Shown: positions 52,107 through 61,105 of the stretch, in pieces
How positions within the stretch are numbered: the stretch's first letter is position 1
Layout: each line of letters opens with the position of its first letter
Assembly (NCBI RefSeq): GCF_046156265.1
Contig: NZ_JAWDIR010000011.1
Location: forward strand, 496,001 to 560,000
Origin: CAMDHY01 sp046156265
GTDB taxonomy: Bacteria; Pseudomonadota; Alphaproteobacteria; Rhizobiales; Segnochrobactraceae
Reading direction: 5' to 3'
Length of the DNA stretch: 64,000 nucleotides
The notes under the pieces: generated by a model
What the model saw: only the letters and a program-made list of their open reading frames with translations
What the model was told of the DNA's origin: nothing
The model's database searches: none
Position numbers and translations under genes: made by a program

Positions 52107-53264
52107 TTGCTCGACAGATCCGCATCGCACCTTCCCGCGCCCCACTCGCCTGCGCCGCACCTCGCCCCATCGCACCCGCCCGCGCCGTACCTGGAAGTCC
52201 GCGGCCTGTCGAAGCGCTTCGGGCCGTTCACGGCGCTGGAGGACGTCGACCTCGACGTCTATCCGGGCGAGTTCGTGTCCTTCCTCGGCCCGTCCGGTTG
52301 CGGGAAGACGACGCTGCTCAGGGCGATCTCCGGTCTCGACGTGCAGACGACCGGCAGCATCCGTCAGGGCGGGCGCGACATCTCCGCCGAGCCGGTGAGC
52401 CGGCGCGACTTCGGCATCGTCTTCCAGTCCTACGCACTGTTTCCGAACCTGACGATCGCCGACAATGTCGGCTACGGCCTCGTCTCCACCGGCCGCCCGC
52501 GCGCCGAGATCGCCGGGCGCGTCGAGGAGCTCCTGACGCTGGTCGGCCTGTCCGAGCAGGCGAAGAAGTACCCGGCGCAGCTCTCCGGCGGCCAGCAGCA
52601 GCGCGTCGCGCTCGCCCGCGCCCTGGCGCTGTCGCCGGGCCTGCTGCTGCTCGACGAGCCGCTGTCGGCGCTCGATGCGCGGGTGCGGGCGCGGCTCAGG
52701 GGCGAGGTCCGCGACCTGCAGCGCCGCCTCGGCATCACCACCATCATGGTGACGCACGACCAGGAGGAGGCGCTGACGATGTCGGACCGCATCGTTGTGA
52801 TGAGCCGCGGCCGCATCGAGCAGGTCGGCACGCCCGACGAGATCTACGCCCGACCGGCGACCGCCTTCGTCGCCGATTTCGTCGGCAAGATGAACTTCCT
52901 CAAGGGCCGCCTCGCCGCCACCGACCGCGCCGAGGTCGGCGGTGCCACGCTGACGCTCGCCGAAGGGGTCGGCGTCGGCGCCGGTGCGGCGGTGACGGTC
53001 TGCCTTCGGCCCGAGGACATCGTCGTGCGCGCGGTCGAAGCCGACCGGCCGAACCGGCTCGCCATGCAGGTAGGTGTCATGGAGTTCATCGGCAACCACT
53101 TCTCGACGACGCTGCACGCCGTCGGCACCAGCCTCAACCTCTCGGCCGACCTCTCGATCAACGACGTCCGCGACCTCGGCATCAGCCCTGGCTCGACGAT
53201 CACCGTGATGCTGCCGCCGGAGCGTCTCAGGGTGTTTCCAGATCCGCCGGCGGCCGGTCACTGA
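52107..53264 (+). CDS. phnT: 2-Aminoethylphosphonate-type ABC transporter, ATPase
   Basis: A 385-residue ATPase: Walker A GPSGCGKTT, Q-loop VFQSYALFPNLT, signature LSGGQQQRVALARAL, Walker B LLLLDEPLSALDA and the H-loop MVTHDQEEALTMS, plus a C-terminal TOBE-like domain (about 275-370). The domain starts at about residue 31 (LEVRGLSKRFG); before it is a His/Pro/Ala-rich tail. The TTG at 52107 is chosen since GGAGG lies eight bases upstream; an in-frame GTG at 52038 lacks such a site. It is 10 bases from the permease gene. Confidence 0.9.
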   Translation: MLDRSASHLPAPHSPAPHLAPSHPPAPYLEVRGLSKRFGPFTALEDVDLDVYPGEFVSFLGPSGCGKTTLLRAISGLDVQTTGSIRQGGRDISAEPVSRRDFGIVFQSYALFPNLTIADNVGYGLVSTGRPRAEIAGRVEELLTLVGLSEQAKKYPAQLSGGQQQRVALARALALSPGLLLLDEPLSALDARVRARLRGEVRDLQRRLGITTIMVTHDQEEALTMSDRIVVMSRGRIEQVGTPDEIYARPATAFVADFVGKMNFLKGRLAATDRAEVGGATLTLAEGVGVGAGAAVTVCLRPEDIVVRAVEADRPNRLAMQVGVMEFIGNHFSTTLHAVGTSLNLSADLSINDVRDLGISPGSTITVMLPPERLRVFPDPPAAGH

Positions 53265-53274
53265 GGCCGCGCGC

Positions 53275-55005
53275 GTGAGCACCGACACCACGCTTGCCGC
53301 CCCCCTCGCGGCCGCGTCCGGCGCGACGTCGCGCCCGATCCGGCCGAGGCTGTCGCGAGACGACATCACCCTGCGCCTGCTCGTGCTGGCGATCGTCGTC
53401 GCGCTCGTCGTCTTCGTCGTGCTGCCGCTCTCGGCCCTGCTCGGCAAGGCGGTCGAGGACCACGACGGCGCCTTCGTCGGCCTCGCCAACTTCGCCGCCT
53501 ACTTCGGCGACCCGGCGCTCGCCGGCAACCTCTTCAACAGCCTGTGGGTCTCGGCGCTGTCGACCGTCATCTGCGTGACGCTCGCCTTCGTCTTCGCCTA
53601 CGGGCTGACGCGCACCTGCATGCCGGGCCGCGGTGTCTTCAAGGCGGTGGCGCAGATCCCGATCCTGGCGCCGTCGCTGCTGCCGGCGATCAGCCTCGTC
53701 TACCTGTTCGGAAACCAGGGCCTGCTCAAGAGCTGGCTGATGGGCGCTTCCATCTACGGGCCGATCGGCATCGTCATCGGCGAGGTGTTCTGGACCTTTC
53801 CGCACGCCCTCATCATCCTGACGACGGCGCTGGCGATCTCCGACGCGCGCCTGTACGAGGCTGCCGAGGCGCTGCGTGCCTCGCAGCGGCGGATTTTCTT
53901 CACGGTGACGCTGCCGGGCGCTCGCTATGGGCTGATCAGCGCGATCTTCGTCGTCTTCACCCTCGTCATCACCGACTTCGGCGTGCCGAAGGTGATCGGC
54001 GGCCAGTTCGACGTGCTCGCCACCGACATCTACAAGCAGGTCGTCGGCCAGCAGAATTTCCAGATGGGCGCGGTGGTCGGCGTCGTGCTGCTGTTGCCGG
54101 CGGTGCTCGCCTTCGTCGGCGACCGCATCGTGCAGCGGCGGCAGGCGGCCATCCTGTCGGCGCGTGCCGTGCCGCTGATCCCGAAGCCGAACCGCGCCGT
54201 CGACCTCACCTTCTTCGCCATCTGTGCGGTGATCGCGCTCGCCGTTCTCGTCATCCTGGCGGTGGCGGTGTTCGCGTCGCTCGCGACGTTCTGGCCCTAC
54301 AACCTGACGCCGTCGCTGAAGAACTACGACTTCGACAACATGGATGGCGGCGGCTGGGCGAGCTACGGCAACTCGCTGATGCTGGCGACGCTCACCGCCG
54401 TGTTCGGCGCCGCCATCATCTTCACCGGCGCCTACGCGATCGAGAAGACGCCGCGCTTCGGGGCCGGGCGGGCGATTGGCCAGTTGCTGGCGCTGCTGCC
54501 GCTCGCCGTGCCGGGCCTGGTGCTCGGCCTCGGCTACATCTTCTTCTTCAACGATCCGGCGAACCCGCTCGGCTTCCTCTATGGCGGCATGGCGATCCTG
54601 GTGATCTGCACGATCTCCCACTTCTATTCGGTCGCCCACCTGACGGCGACGACGGCGCTGAAGCAGATCGATCCGGAGTTCGAGACCGTCTCGGCGTCGC
54701 TCAAGGTGCCGGTGTGGCGGACGTTCGCGGTGGTCACCGTGCCGGTGTGCCTGCCGGCGATCCTCGACATCGCCATCTATCTGTTCGTCAACGCGATGAC
54801 GACGGTGTCGGCGCTCGTCTTCCTGTATTCTCCCGACACGACGCTCGCGGCGATCGCGGTGCTCAACATGGACGACGCCGGCGACATCGCGCCGGCCGCG
54901 GCGATGGCGACGATGATCCTTCTCACCTCAGCGGCGGTGCGCATCGCCTACACGGTGCTGACGCGCGGCCTGCTCTTCCGCGCCCAGGCCTGGCGGCGCC
55001 GGTGA
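53275..55005 (+). CDS. 2-Aminoethylphosphonate-type ABC transporter, fused two-domain permease
   Basis: A 576-residue permease with about twelve helices in two homologous halves, like ThiP/FbpB-type permeases. Each half has an EAA-type cytoplasmic loop for ATPase docking (EAAEALRASQRRIF near residue 196 and ETVSASLKVPVWRTF near 470). One polypeptide therefore replaces the two permeases of other AEP systems. The GTG at 53275 lies 10 bases after the ATPase gene; the stop overlaps the FAD oxidase GTG. Confidence 0.9.
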   Translation: MSTDTTLAAPLAAASGATSRPIRPRLSRDDITLRLLVLAIVVALVVFVVLPLSALLGKAVEDHDGAFVGLANFAAYFGDPALAGNLFNSLWVSALSTVICVTLAFVFAYGLTRTCMPGRGVFKAVAQIPILAPSLLPAISLVYLFGNQGLLKSWLMGASIYGPIGIVIGEVFWTFPHALIILTTALAISDARLYEAAEALRASQRRIFFTVTLPGARYGLISAIFVVFTLVITDFGVPKVIGGQFDVLATDIYKQVVGQQNFQMGAVVGVVLLLPAVLAFVGDRIVQRRQAAILSARAVPLIPKPNRAVDLTFFAICAVIALAVLVILAVAVFASLATFWPYNLTPSLKNYDFDNMDGGGWASYGNSLMLATLTAVFGAAIIFTGAYAIEKTPRFGAGRAIGQLLALLPLAVPGLVLGLGYIFFFNDPANPLGFLYGGMAILVICTISHFYSVAHLTATTALKQIDPEFETVSASLKVPVWRTFAVVTVPVCLPAILDIAIYLFVNAMTTVSALVFLYSPDTTLAAIAVLNMDDAGDIAPAAAMATMILLTSAAVRIAYTVLTRGLLFRAQAWRRR

Positions 55006-56162
55006 GCGGGCAGGCGTTCGACCTCGCCGTCGTCGGGGCCGGCATCTGCGGCCTCGCCCACGCGCTGGCGGCGGCACGGCGCGGCCTCTCGGTCGTCGTC
55101 ATCGACCGCGATGCGCGCGCCAACGGCGCCTCGGTGCGCAATTTCGGCTTCGTCACCGTCACCGGCCAGGAGCGCGGCACGACGTGGCGCCGCGCGATGC
55201 GCTCGCGCGACGTCTGGGCGGAGATCGCCGGCCCCGCCGGCATCGCCATCGAGCACCGCGGCCTCGCCGTCGTGGCACGCCGGCCGGAAGCCCGCGCCGT
55301 GCTCGAGGCGTTCCTGACGACGGAGATGGGCGAGGGGTGCGAACTCCTGGATTCGGCCGCCGCGGCGGCGCGCCTGCCGGTCCTCTCCGGTGAACCAATC
55401 GCCGGGGTGCTGTGGAGCCCGCACGAGCTGCGCGTCGAATCCCGCACGGCGATCCCGAAGCTCGCAGCCTATCTCGACGGTCACGGCGTCGTCTTCCAGC
55501 GCGGCACGGCGGTGGTCGCCGTCGAGCCGCCGGTGGTGGCGACGAGCGCCGGCGAGGTGAGGGCCGAGCGCGTCGTCGTCTGCCCGGGCGACGACCTCGT
55601 CTCGCTCTATCCGGACCGGCTCGCCGCCTTCGCGCTCACCCGCTGCAAACTGCACATGCTGCGCGTTGCGGCGCCGACGGCCGACTTCCGCCTGCCGGCG
55701 GCGGTGATGTCGGACCTCGGCCTCGTCCGCTATCTCGGCTATGCGGCGCTGCCCGAGGCGGCCGCGCTGAAGGCGCGGCTCGTGGCCGAGCAGCCGGACG
55801 CGCTCGAGAACGGCGTCCACCTGATCGCCGTGCAGAGCGCCGACGGCTCGCTGGTGGTCGGCGATTCCCACCACTACGACGCGACGCCCGACCCTTTCGC
55901 CCCGCAGGCGGTGGACGACATCATCCTCGACGAGCTCTCGGCGGTGCTGGCGATCCCGGCGCCGGTCGTCACCGAGCGCTGGACCGGCACCTACGCCTCG
56001 GCCGCCGACCGGACCATGCTGGTCGACGCGCCGCATCCGCGCGTGCGCCTCGTCGTCATCACCTCCGGCACCGGGGCGAGCACGTCGTTCGCCATCGCCG
56101 AGGAAGTCGTGGACGAACTGTTCGGCGCGCCGGCGCCGGCGATAACGGAGAATGCCTCGTGA
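55002..56162 (+). CDS. FAD-dependent amine oxidoreductase of the phosphonate-associated type
   Basis: A 386-residue DAO-fold flavoprotein: LAVVGAGICGLAHALAAARRG at the N-terminus (given here in parts: VVGAGICGLAHALA), the RANGASVRNFGF FAD region, and a C-terminal VITSGTGASTSFAIAEE. It matches the family of FAD oxidoreductases repeatedly found beside phosphonatase-type genes (TIGR03364-like), proposed to deaminate or N-dealkylate aminoethylphosphonate or its N-methyl or hydroxy forms, which would yield phosphonoacetaldehyde for PhnX. It starts at GTG 55002 in the permease stop and overlaps phnX by four bases. Confidence 0.85.
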   Translation: MSGQAFDLAVVGAGICGLAHALAAARRGLSVVVIDRDARANGASVRNFGFVTVTGQERGTTWRRAMRSRDVWAEIAGPAGIAIEHRGLAVVARRPEARAVLEAFLTTEMGEGCELLDSAAAAARLPVLSGEPIAGVLWSPHELRVESRTAIPKLAAYLDGHGVVFQRGTAVVAVEPPVVATSAGEVRAERVVVCPGDDLVSLYPDRLAAFALTRCKLHMLRVAAPTADFRLPAAVMSDLGLVRYLGYAALPEAAALKARLVAEQPDALENGVHLIAVQSADGSLVVGDSHHYDATPDPFAPQAVDDIILDELSAVLAIPAPVVTERWTGTYASAADRTMLVDAPHPRVRLVVITSGTGASTSFAIAEEVVDELFGAPAPAITENAS

Positions 56163-56974
56163 CGCTCGCTTTCCGGCACCTGAAGGCCGTCGTGTTCGAC
56201 TGGGCCGGCACGATGGTCGACCACGGCTCGCTCGCGCCGATGGGCGTCTTCGTCGAGGCGTTCGCCGAGTTCGGCGTGACGCTCACGATCGACGAGGCAC
56301 GCGGGCCGATGGGGATGGCGAAGCGCCCCCACATCGCCGCCCTGATGGCGCTGCCGCGCGTCGCCGCGGAGTGGCGGCAGGTGCACGGCCGCGCGCCGTC
56401 GGAAGCGGACATCGACGCGCTCTACGCCGTGTTCGTGCCGAAGAACAAGGCGGTCGCCGCCCGCTACGCCGACCTCGTGCCGGGCGCGGCCGAGGTCGCA
56501 GCAGAGCTGCAGGGCGCCGGCGTGAAGCTCGGCTCCACCACCGGCTACACCCACGATATCATGGCCGAGATCACGCCCGTCGCCGCCGCCCAGGGCTACC
56601 GGCCGGACGCTCTCGTCTGCACCGGTGACACCCCGGCCGGCCGCCCGAGCCCGCTGATGCTGTGGAAGGCGCTCGTCGACATGGACGTCTGGCCGGCCTC
56701 AGCCTGCGTCAAGGTCGACGACACCGAGGTCGGCATCGCCGAGGGCCTGAACGCCGGCGCCTGGGCGGTCGGCGTCGCGGTGACCGGCAACGTCTTCGGC
56801 CTGTCGCTCGCCGAGACGCGGGCGCTGGCGCCGGAGGAGTTTGCCGCCCGCCGGGAGATTGCCCGCAACCGCCTGCTTGCCGCCGGCGCCCACGCCGTCA
56901 TCGACGGCGTTGCCGACCTTCTGCCGGTGCTGTCCGAGCTCGAGGGCCGGATGGCGCGCGGCGAGCGGCCGTAG
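56159..56974 (+). CDS. phnX: Phosphonoacetaldehyde hydrolase (phosphonatase)
   Basis: A 271-residue HAD-superfamily enzyme cleaving phosphonoacetaldehyde to acetaldehyde and phosphate. Motif I is VVFDWAGTMVDHG with nucleophile Asp14; the cap domain carries MGMAKRPHI, whose Lys55 is the expected Schiff-base residue; motif II is GSTTGYTHD and the metal site VKVDDTEVGI. It is a full-length member. It closes the operon at 56974 and gives the route its product, phosphate. No PhnW aminotransferase or PhnY/PhnA gene is present. Confidence 0.94.
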   Translation: MTLAFRHLKAVVFDWAGTMVDHGSLAPMGVFVEAFAEFGVTLTIDEARGPMGMAKRPHIAALMALPRVAAEWRQVHGRAPSEADIDALYAVFVPKNKAVAARYADLVPGAAEVAAELQGAGVKLGSTTGYTHDIMAEITPVAAAQGYRPDALVCTGDTPAGRPSPLMLWKALVDMDVWPASACVKVDDTEVGIAEGLNAGAWAVGVAVTGNVFGLSLAETRALAPEEFAARREIARNRLLAAGAHAVIDGVADLLPVLSELEGRMARGERP

Positions 56975-57117
56975 GCGCGCGTGAGGCACCGATCGGGGCG
57001 CGCACCCGGCTGACGGGAGCGGACCGGGTTTCCGCCCGCTTCACGCCAGTTGATGCAATTTCGACAACACGCAAGAACTTGCGGCACCCGCGCGGTACCC
57101 GCAGGAGGTCCTGAGGA

Positions 57118-58038
57118 ATGACAGCACCAACTCACGACGGCCAATCCCGCAGCTGGCTCGAGATCGAGCTCGAGGACGATCTCGACGAGGAGCTCGAGCA
57201 GGCGATCGACGACGCCCGCGTGCCGCCGGAGCTGCGCGCGCTGCTCGCCAACCGCAAGAAGAGCACCCTCGACCGCAACACCTATTTCAGCGAGCTGATG
57301 CGCCTGCAGAGCGAGCTCGTGAAGCTGCAGGACTGGGTGCAGCACAAGGGGCTGAAGCTCGTCGTGCTGTTCGAGGGGCGCGACAGCGCCGGCAAGGGCG
57401 GCGCCATCAAGCGCATCACCCAGCGCGTCAACCCGCGCACCTGCCGGGTGGTGGCGCTGCCGGCGCCGTCCGACCGCGAGCGGACGCAGTGGTACTTCCA
57501 GCGCTACGTGCCGCACCTGCCGGCCGCCGGCGAGATCGTGCTGTTCGACCGCAGCTGGTACAACCGCGCCGGCGTCGAGCGCGTCATGGGCTTCGCCAGC
57601 GAGGCCCAGGTGGAGGACTTCTTCCGCGACGTGCCGGAGTTCGAGCGGATGCTGGTCCGCTCCGGCGTCATCCTGGTCAAGTACTGGTTCTCGATCACCG
57701 ACGAGGAGCAGCAGCTGCGCTTCCTGATGCGCATCCACGACCCGATCAAGCAGTGGAAGCTGTCGCCGATGGACCTGCAGTCGCGCGTCCGCTGGGAGCA
57801 GTACACCAAGGCGAAGGAGGAGATGTTCGAGCGCACCAACATCCCCGAGGCGCCCTGGCACATCGTCGAGGGCAACGACAAGAAGCGGGCGCGGCTGAAC
57901 CTCATCTCGCACCTCCTGTCGCAGGTGCAGTACCAGGAGGTGCCGCACGAGGAGATCACCCTGCCTGAGCGGGTGTTCAACCCCGACTACGAGCGCCGGA
58001 CGCTGCCACCGGAGCTCTACGTGCCGGCCCGCTACTGA
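57118..58038 (+). CDS. ppk2: Polyphosphate kinase 2 (PPK2)
   Basis: A 306-residue cytoplasmic class I PPK2 that transfers phosphate between polyphosphate and nucleotides. Walker A FEGRDSAGKGG, lid residues TQWYFQRYVPHLP, Walker B LFDRSWYNRAGVE and the C-terminal PPELYVPARY tail are typical; the acidic N-terminus (about 1-45) varies. GGAGG precedes the ATG at 57118 by about ten bases. It sits just downstream of the phosphate-releasing phosphonate operon and could share its regulation, but a 143-base gap separates them. Confidence 0.93.
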   Translation: MTAPTHDGQSRSWLEIELEDDLDEELEQAIDDARVPPELRALLANRKKSTLDRNTYFSELMRLQSELVKLQDWVQHKGLKLVVLFEGRDSAGKGGAIKRITQRVNPRTCRVVALPAPSDRERTQWYFQRYVPHLPAAGEIVLFDRSWYNRAGVERVMGFASEAQVEDFFRDVPEFERMLVRSGVILVKYWFSITDEEQQLRFLMRIHDPIKQWKLSPMDLQSRVRWEQYTKAKEEMFERTNIPEAPWHIVEGNDKKRARLNLISHLLSQVQYQEVPHEEITLPERVFNPDYERRTLPPELYVPARY

Positions 58039-58611
58039 GGGCGTCGACGTCGGTCGCGCACCGGGGAAGATCGCTCTCCGAGACGCTGGCGCGCCAGCAA
58101 CGTCGGGCGTCCCTGCCCACGGCTGGCAACGGGGAGTGGGCGGCCACCGCGCTCTGCAGGGTGCGCAAGTTATTGACTGTTAGGATGATTGTCTTTGTTG
58201 ATGGTGCCTGGTGAGGGCGTTGAATTGCTCTATCAGGCGCAAGCAGAGGAGCTCACCACAAGAAACAATAAGATAATATCGACCAATTGCAACCCTTGCT
58301 CCAACGTTACGGGCGTGGAGAAAATTCTGTCAGTGCGGCCCGGTCTTCTCGACCAAGGCAGAGGGCTTCGACAGGAACCCCCTTATCCTCGGCACGCCGA
58401 CTGGCGGCGCGGGTTCTACACTCGGGCGGCTAAGCTCCGGCGCGAAGAAGCGCGTGCGCTCGTTTCGGAGCCGAAGACGGTCGACCTGTTGATCGGGGCG
58501 CCTCTCGCACCGCCGAAAGTTGATGGGCGATGACGCCGTCGACGGTCCAGGGACGAGTAGCGCGTGGCGGCGAGTATGGCTGCCTGTTGCCGTGATGCGC
58601 TCTCGGTAACG
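58039..58611. other. Gene-free stretch between convergent genes, partly AT-rich
   Basis: The region between the PPK2 and malic enzyme stops. From about 58165 to 58420 the base composition drops (27 of 60 G/C at 58261-58320) against about 70% around it. A reading frame of 114 codons (58189-58533) crosses it, but it is unlike any family I know and its codon pattern is unconvincing. No tRNA, terminator or repeat is seen. It may be a decayed insertion or a regulatory element. Confidence 0.4.
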
Positions 58612-59898
58612 TCAGGGTGTCGACAAAGTCGCAAGCTCCACCTGCCGGAGTGCCACCAGCCGCCGACGATGGGCCGTATGGGCGGCGACGGCGCCGGCTG
58701 GCGGGATGAAGCGTGCGAGACCTTCCGCGACGGCTGCCTGTGCCACTGCCTCGGCGACCACCGGGTAGAGCGCGTCGTCGAGCGGGGAGGGAAGGATGCT
58801 GGTCGGGCTGAGGTCGCCGTCGGGCACCAGGCCGGCGATGGCGCGGGCGGCGGCGGCACACATCGTCGGCGTGATGCGGCGCGCCTTGGTGTCGAGGGCA
58901 CCGCGCATCAGCGCCGGGAAGGCGAGCAGGTTGTTGCAGTGGTTCGGGTAGTCGAAGCGGCCGCTCGCAACGACGGCGGCACCGGCGGCGAGGGCTTCGG
59001 CCGGCATGATCTCGGGCTCGGGGTTGGCAAGGGCGAAGACGATCGCGCCCGGCGCCATGCTCGCGACCATCGCATGCGAGACGAGGCCGCTCTTCGATAC
59101 GCCGACGAAGCCGTCGGCGCCGGACATCGCCTCCGTGAGGCCGCCACGCAGCCCGTCGCGGTTGGTCTGCCGCGCGACGTCGCGCCAGTGCGCGTGCGGC
59201 AGGTCGTCGTCGCGGTGAAGGATGCCACCGACGTCGACGGCGACGATGTCGCCGATGCCGATCGCCTGCAGCATCGTGATCGCGGCGCGGCCGGCGGCGC
59301 CGACGCCGTTGACGACGACGCGCGCGTCTTCGGGCCGGCGGCCGGTGACGCGGAGCGCATTGAGGAAGCCGGCGGCGATGACGGTCGCGGTGCCGAACTG
59401 GTCGTCGTGCAGGATCGGAACCGACAACCGCTCTTCGAGTGCTGCCATCACCTCGAAGCAGCCGGGCGAGGCGACGTCTTCCAGGTGGAAGGCGCCGAAG
59501 CTCGGTTCGAGTGCCAGGATGACGTCAACGAGGTGCTCAGGGCCGCGCGTGGAGACGCAGAGCGGCATGCAGTCGATGCCGGCGAGCATCTTGAACATCA
59601 CCGCCTTGCCTTCCATGACCGGAATTGCGGCGTGCGGTCCGGTATTGCCGAAGCCGAGCACGGCGGTGCCGTCGGTGACGAGGGCGACCAGGTTGTCCTT
59701 GGCGGACTGCTGCGACAGCTCCTCGGGATGCTCCATCAGCCGCCGGACGACGTGACCGACGCCGGGCGTGTAGGCGACGGCGACGTCGTCGAGGCCGTGA
59801 ACGAGCACCTTCGGCATCACCTCGATCTTGCCATGGCCGACATAGACGTCGCGGCCGAAGGCAAGGGCCGCCTCCGGCGTGACTTTGAAACCCGACAT
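58612..59898 (-). CDS. Malic enzyme (oxaloacetate-decarboxylating malate dehydrogenase)
   Basis: A 428-residue NAD(P)-dependent malic enzyme converting malate to pyruvate and CO2. The VAYTPGVGHVVRRL motif holds the catalytic Tyr, LVTDGTAVLGFGNTG the substrate loop, ILHDDQFGTA the metal site and VVNGVGAAGRAAI the dinucleotide fold. It is the short form without the C-terminal phosphotransacetylase-like domain. It lies 22 bases after the HD-like gene and is the last gene of the minus-strand ABC operon, suggesting the imported compound is fed to C4 metabolism. Confidence 0.9.
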   Translation of the reverse strand: MSGFKVTPEAALAFGRDVYVGHGKIEVMPKVLVHGLDDVAVAYTPGVGHVVRRLMEHPEELSQQSAKDNLVALVTDGTAVLGFGNTGPHAAIPVMEGKAVMFKMLAGIDCMPLCVSTRGPEHLVDVILALEPSFGAFHLEDVASPGCFEVMAALEERLSVPILHDDQFGTATVIAAGFLNALRVTGRRPEDARVVVNGVGAAGRAAITMLQAIGIGDIVAVDVGGILHRDDDLPHAHWRDVARQTNRDGLRGGLTEAMSGADGFVGVSKSGLVSHAMVASMAPGAIVFALANPEPEIMPAEALAAGAAVVASGRFDYPNHCNNLLAFPALMRGALDTKARRITPTMCAAAARAIAGLVPDGDLSPTSILPSPLDDALYPVVAEAVAQAAVAEGLARFIPPAGAVAAHTAHRRRLVALRQVELATLSTP

Positions 59899-59920
59899 GA
59901 AATGCTTCCTCTCGCCGCCC

Positions 59921-61081
59921 TCAGGCGGCGACCAGCCGGTTGATGGTGGCGCGGGCGGCGTCGAAGCCCTCGCGCACGAGGATCTCGTAAAGTGTGATCT
60001 GGCCGAGCTGCGACCAGACATAGTTCTTCAGCTGGTTGAAGGGCCGGCCGTCGAGGTCGCCGCCGCGGATGCCGAGATCGCTCTCGGCCACCTGCTTCAG
60101 GAGCGGCCAGGTGTGGAGGTGGGCAGCGCCCATCGCGTAGGGCCAGTTCATGTCGGCGAGGTGGGTCACCCACTGCTCGGCCGGCTGCGGCGCCAGCACG
60201 AGCTTGCCGCCCTTGCGTTCCAGCAGGCCGTAGTCGACCGGATCGACCTGCGCGAGCACCGCGGCCGCTTCGATGAAGTGAGCGACGCGGTCGAGGCCCA
60301 CCCAGTTCGTCACCACCCGGCGGCCATCCATCGAGGCGTCGAGGGCGGAGAGCTGGTGGGCCGCCGCCATCGCCATGACGATGCGGGCGTCGAAGCGGCG
60401 GTGCATCAGCTCGGCGGTCACGTAGATGCAGTGGGCGTGCCAGGTATCATCGTAAACGGTGCGCGGCTCCTCCAGCCAGGAGCCGTCGTCCTGCCACTGA
60501 TAGAGCCAGACCTTCGGATATTCGTGCACGAGCAGCGAGGCGACCGGCAGGTCGCGGTTGATCGGGATGCCGTACATCTGCCGGTAGTTCTGCGTGTAGG
60601 CGTCGGCCATGCGGATGTTGTAGGCGACGGTGACGGCGAGGCCGCCCGGGTGGGCGTTGTAGAAGTCGTTGTGGCTCGACGGAGCCGTCAGGTAGCTCTG
60701 AGGGTCCATGTGGCCGCGCGGCCAGACGTGGTCGGGATCGTCGGCCGGGTTGAAGAAGCCGAGCCGCACCATCTCGTCGAACATCCGCCGGCGGTCGTCG
60801 TCGCCCGGATACATCTCCAGGAACGTCACCTGCGGGCGGACGATGCATTCGGTCATCAGCCGCCGGTAGCCGGGATCCTCGAGGCTCGCGGCCGTCTGCA
60901 GGAGCTCGTTGTAGGTGCCCGACACGAGCCGCGAGGCGCGCGCCATGTCGTCCGGCGACATCGCCACCACCTCGGCGAGACGGCGCTGCGGCGCGAGGTC
61001 GAGGTCCTGCGAGAAGTGCGAGTATCTGAACTTGCCGGGCAGTGGCCCGCCCGGCCCACCGGTTCCGCAGACGACGCACAT
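59921..61081 (-). CDS. Uncharacterised protein with HD-like histidine motifs
   Basis: A 386-residue cytoplasmic protein I cannot name. The N-terminus has MCVVCGTGGPGG, a possible metal-binding Cys pair. The central part holds FYNAHPGGLAVTVAYN, VHEYPKV, DDTWHAHCIYVTAELMHRR and MAMAAAHQ, which together recall the metal ligands of HD-domain hydrolases or oxygenases (the second motif has His-Glu, not His-Asp). ATG 61081 is chosen with GGGAG eight bases upstream. It sits between the ABC ATPases and malic enzyme on one strand, so it probably acts on the imported compound. Confidence 0.65.
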   Translation of the reverse strand: MCVVCGTGGPGGPLPGKFRYSHFSQDLDLAPQRRLAEVVAMSPDDMARASRLVSGTYNELLQTAASLEDPGYRRLMTECIVRPQVTFLEMYPGDDDRRRMFDEMVRLGFFNPADDPDHVWPRGHMDPQSYLTAPSSHNDFYNAHPGGLAVTVAYNIRMADAYTQNYRQMYGIPINRDLPVASLLVHEYPKVWLYQWQDDGSWLEEPRTVYDDTWHAHCIYVTAELMHRRFDARIVMAMAAAHQLSALDASMDGRRVVTNWVGLDRVAHFIEAAAVLAQVDPVDYGLLERKGGKLVLAPQPAEQWVTHLADMNWPYAMGAAHLHTWPLLKQVAESDLGIRGGDLDGRPFNQLKNYVWSQLGQITLYEILVREGFDAARATINRLVAA

Positions 61082-61105
61082 GGCGAGCACTCCCTGTTGT
61101 TGTCG

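Noticed and set aside
53544..56162. An 872-codon frame fusing permease-overlapping sequence to the FAD oxidase
   Set aside because: The first 486 codons are the permease out of frame; the oxidase begins at the GTG at 55002 within the permease stop.
47748..56974. The PhnD-like gene as part of the phosphonate system
   Set aside because: It is on the other strand, more than 2 kb away behind two unrelated genes, and lacks a signal peptide, while the operon has its own binding protein.
58189..58533. A 114-codon frame in the AT-rich islet
   Set aside because: Its start lacks a ribosome-binding site, its sequence has no family resemblance and its composition changes midway.
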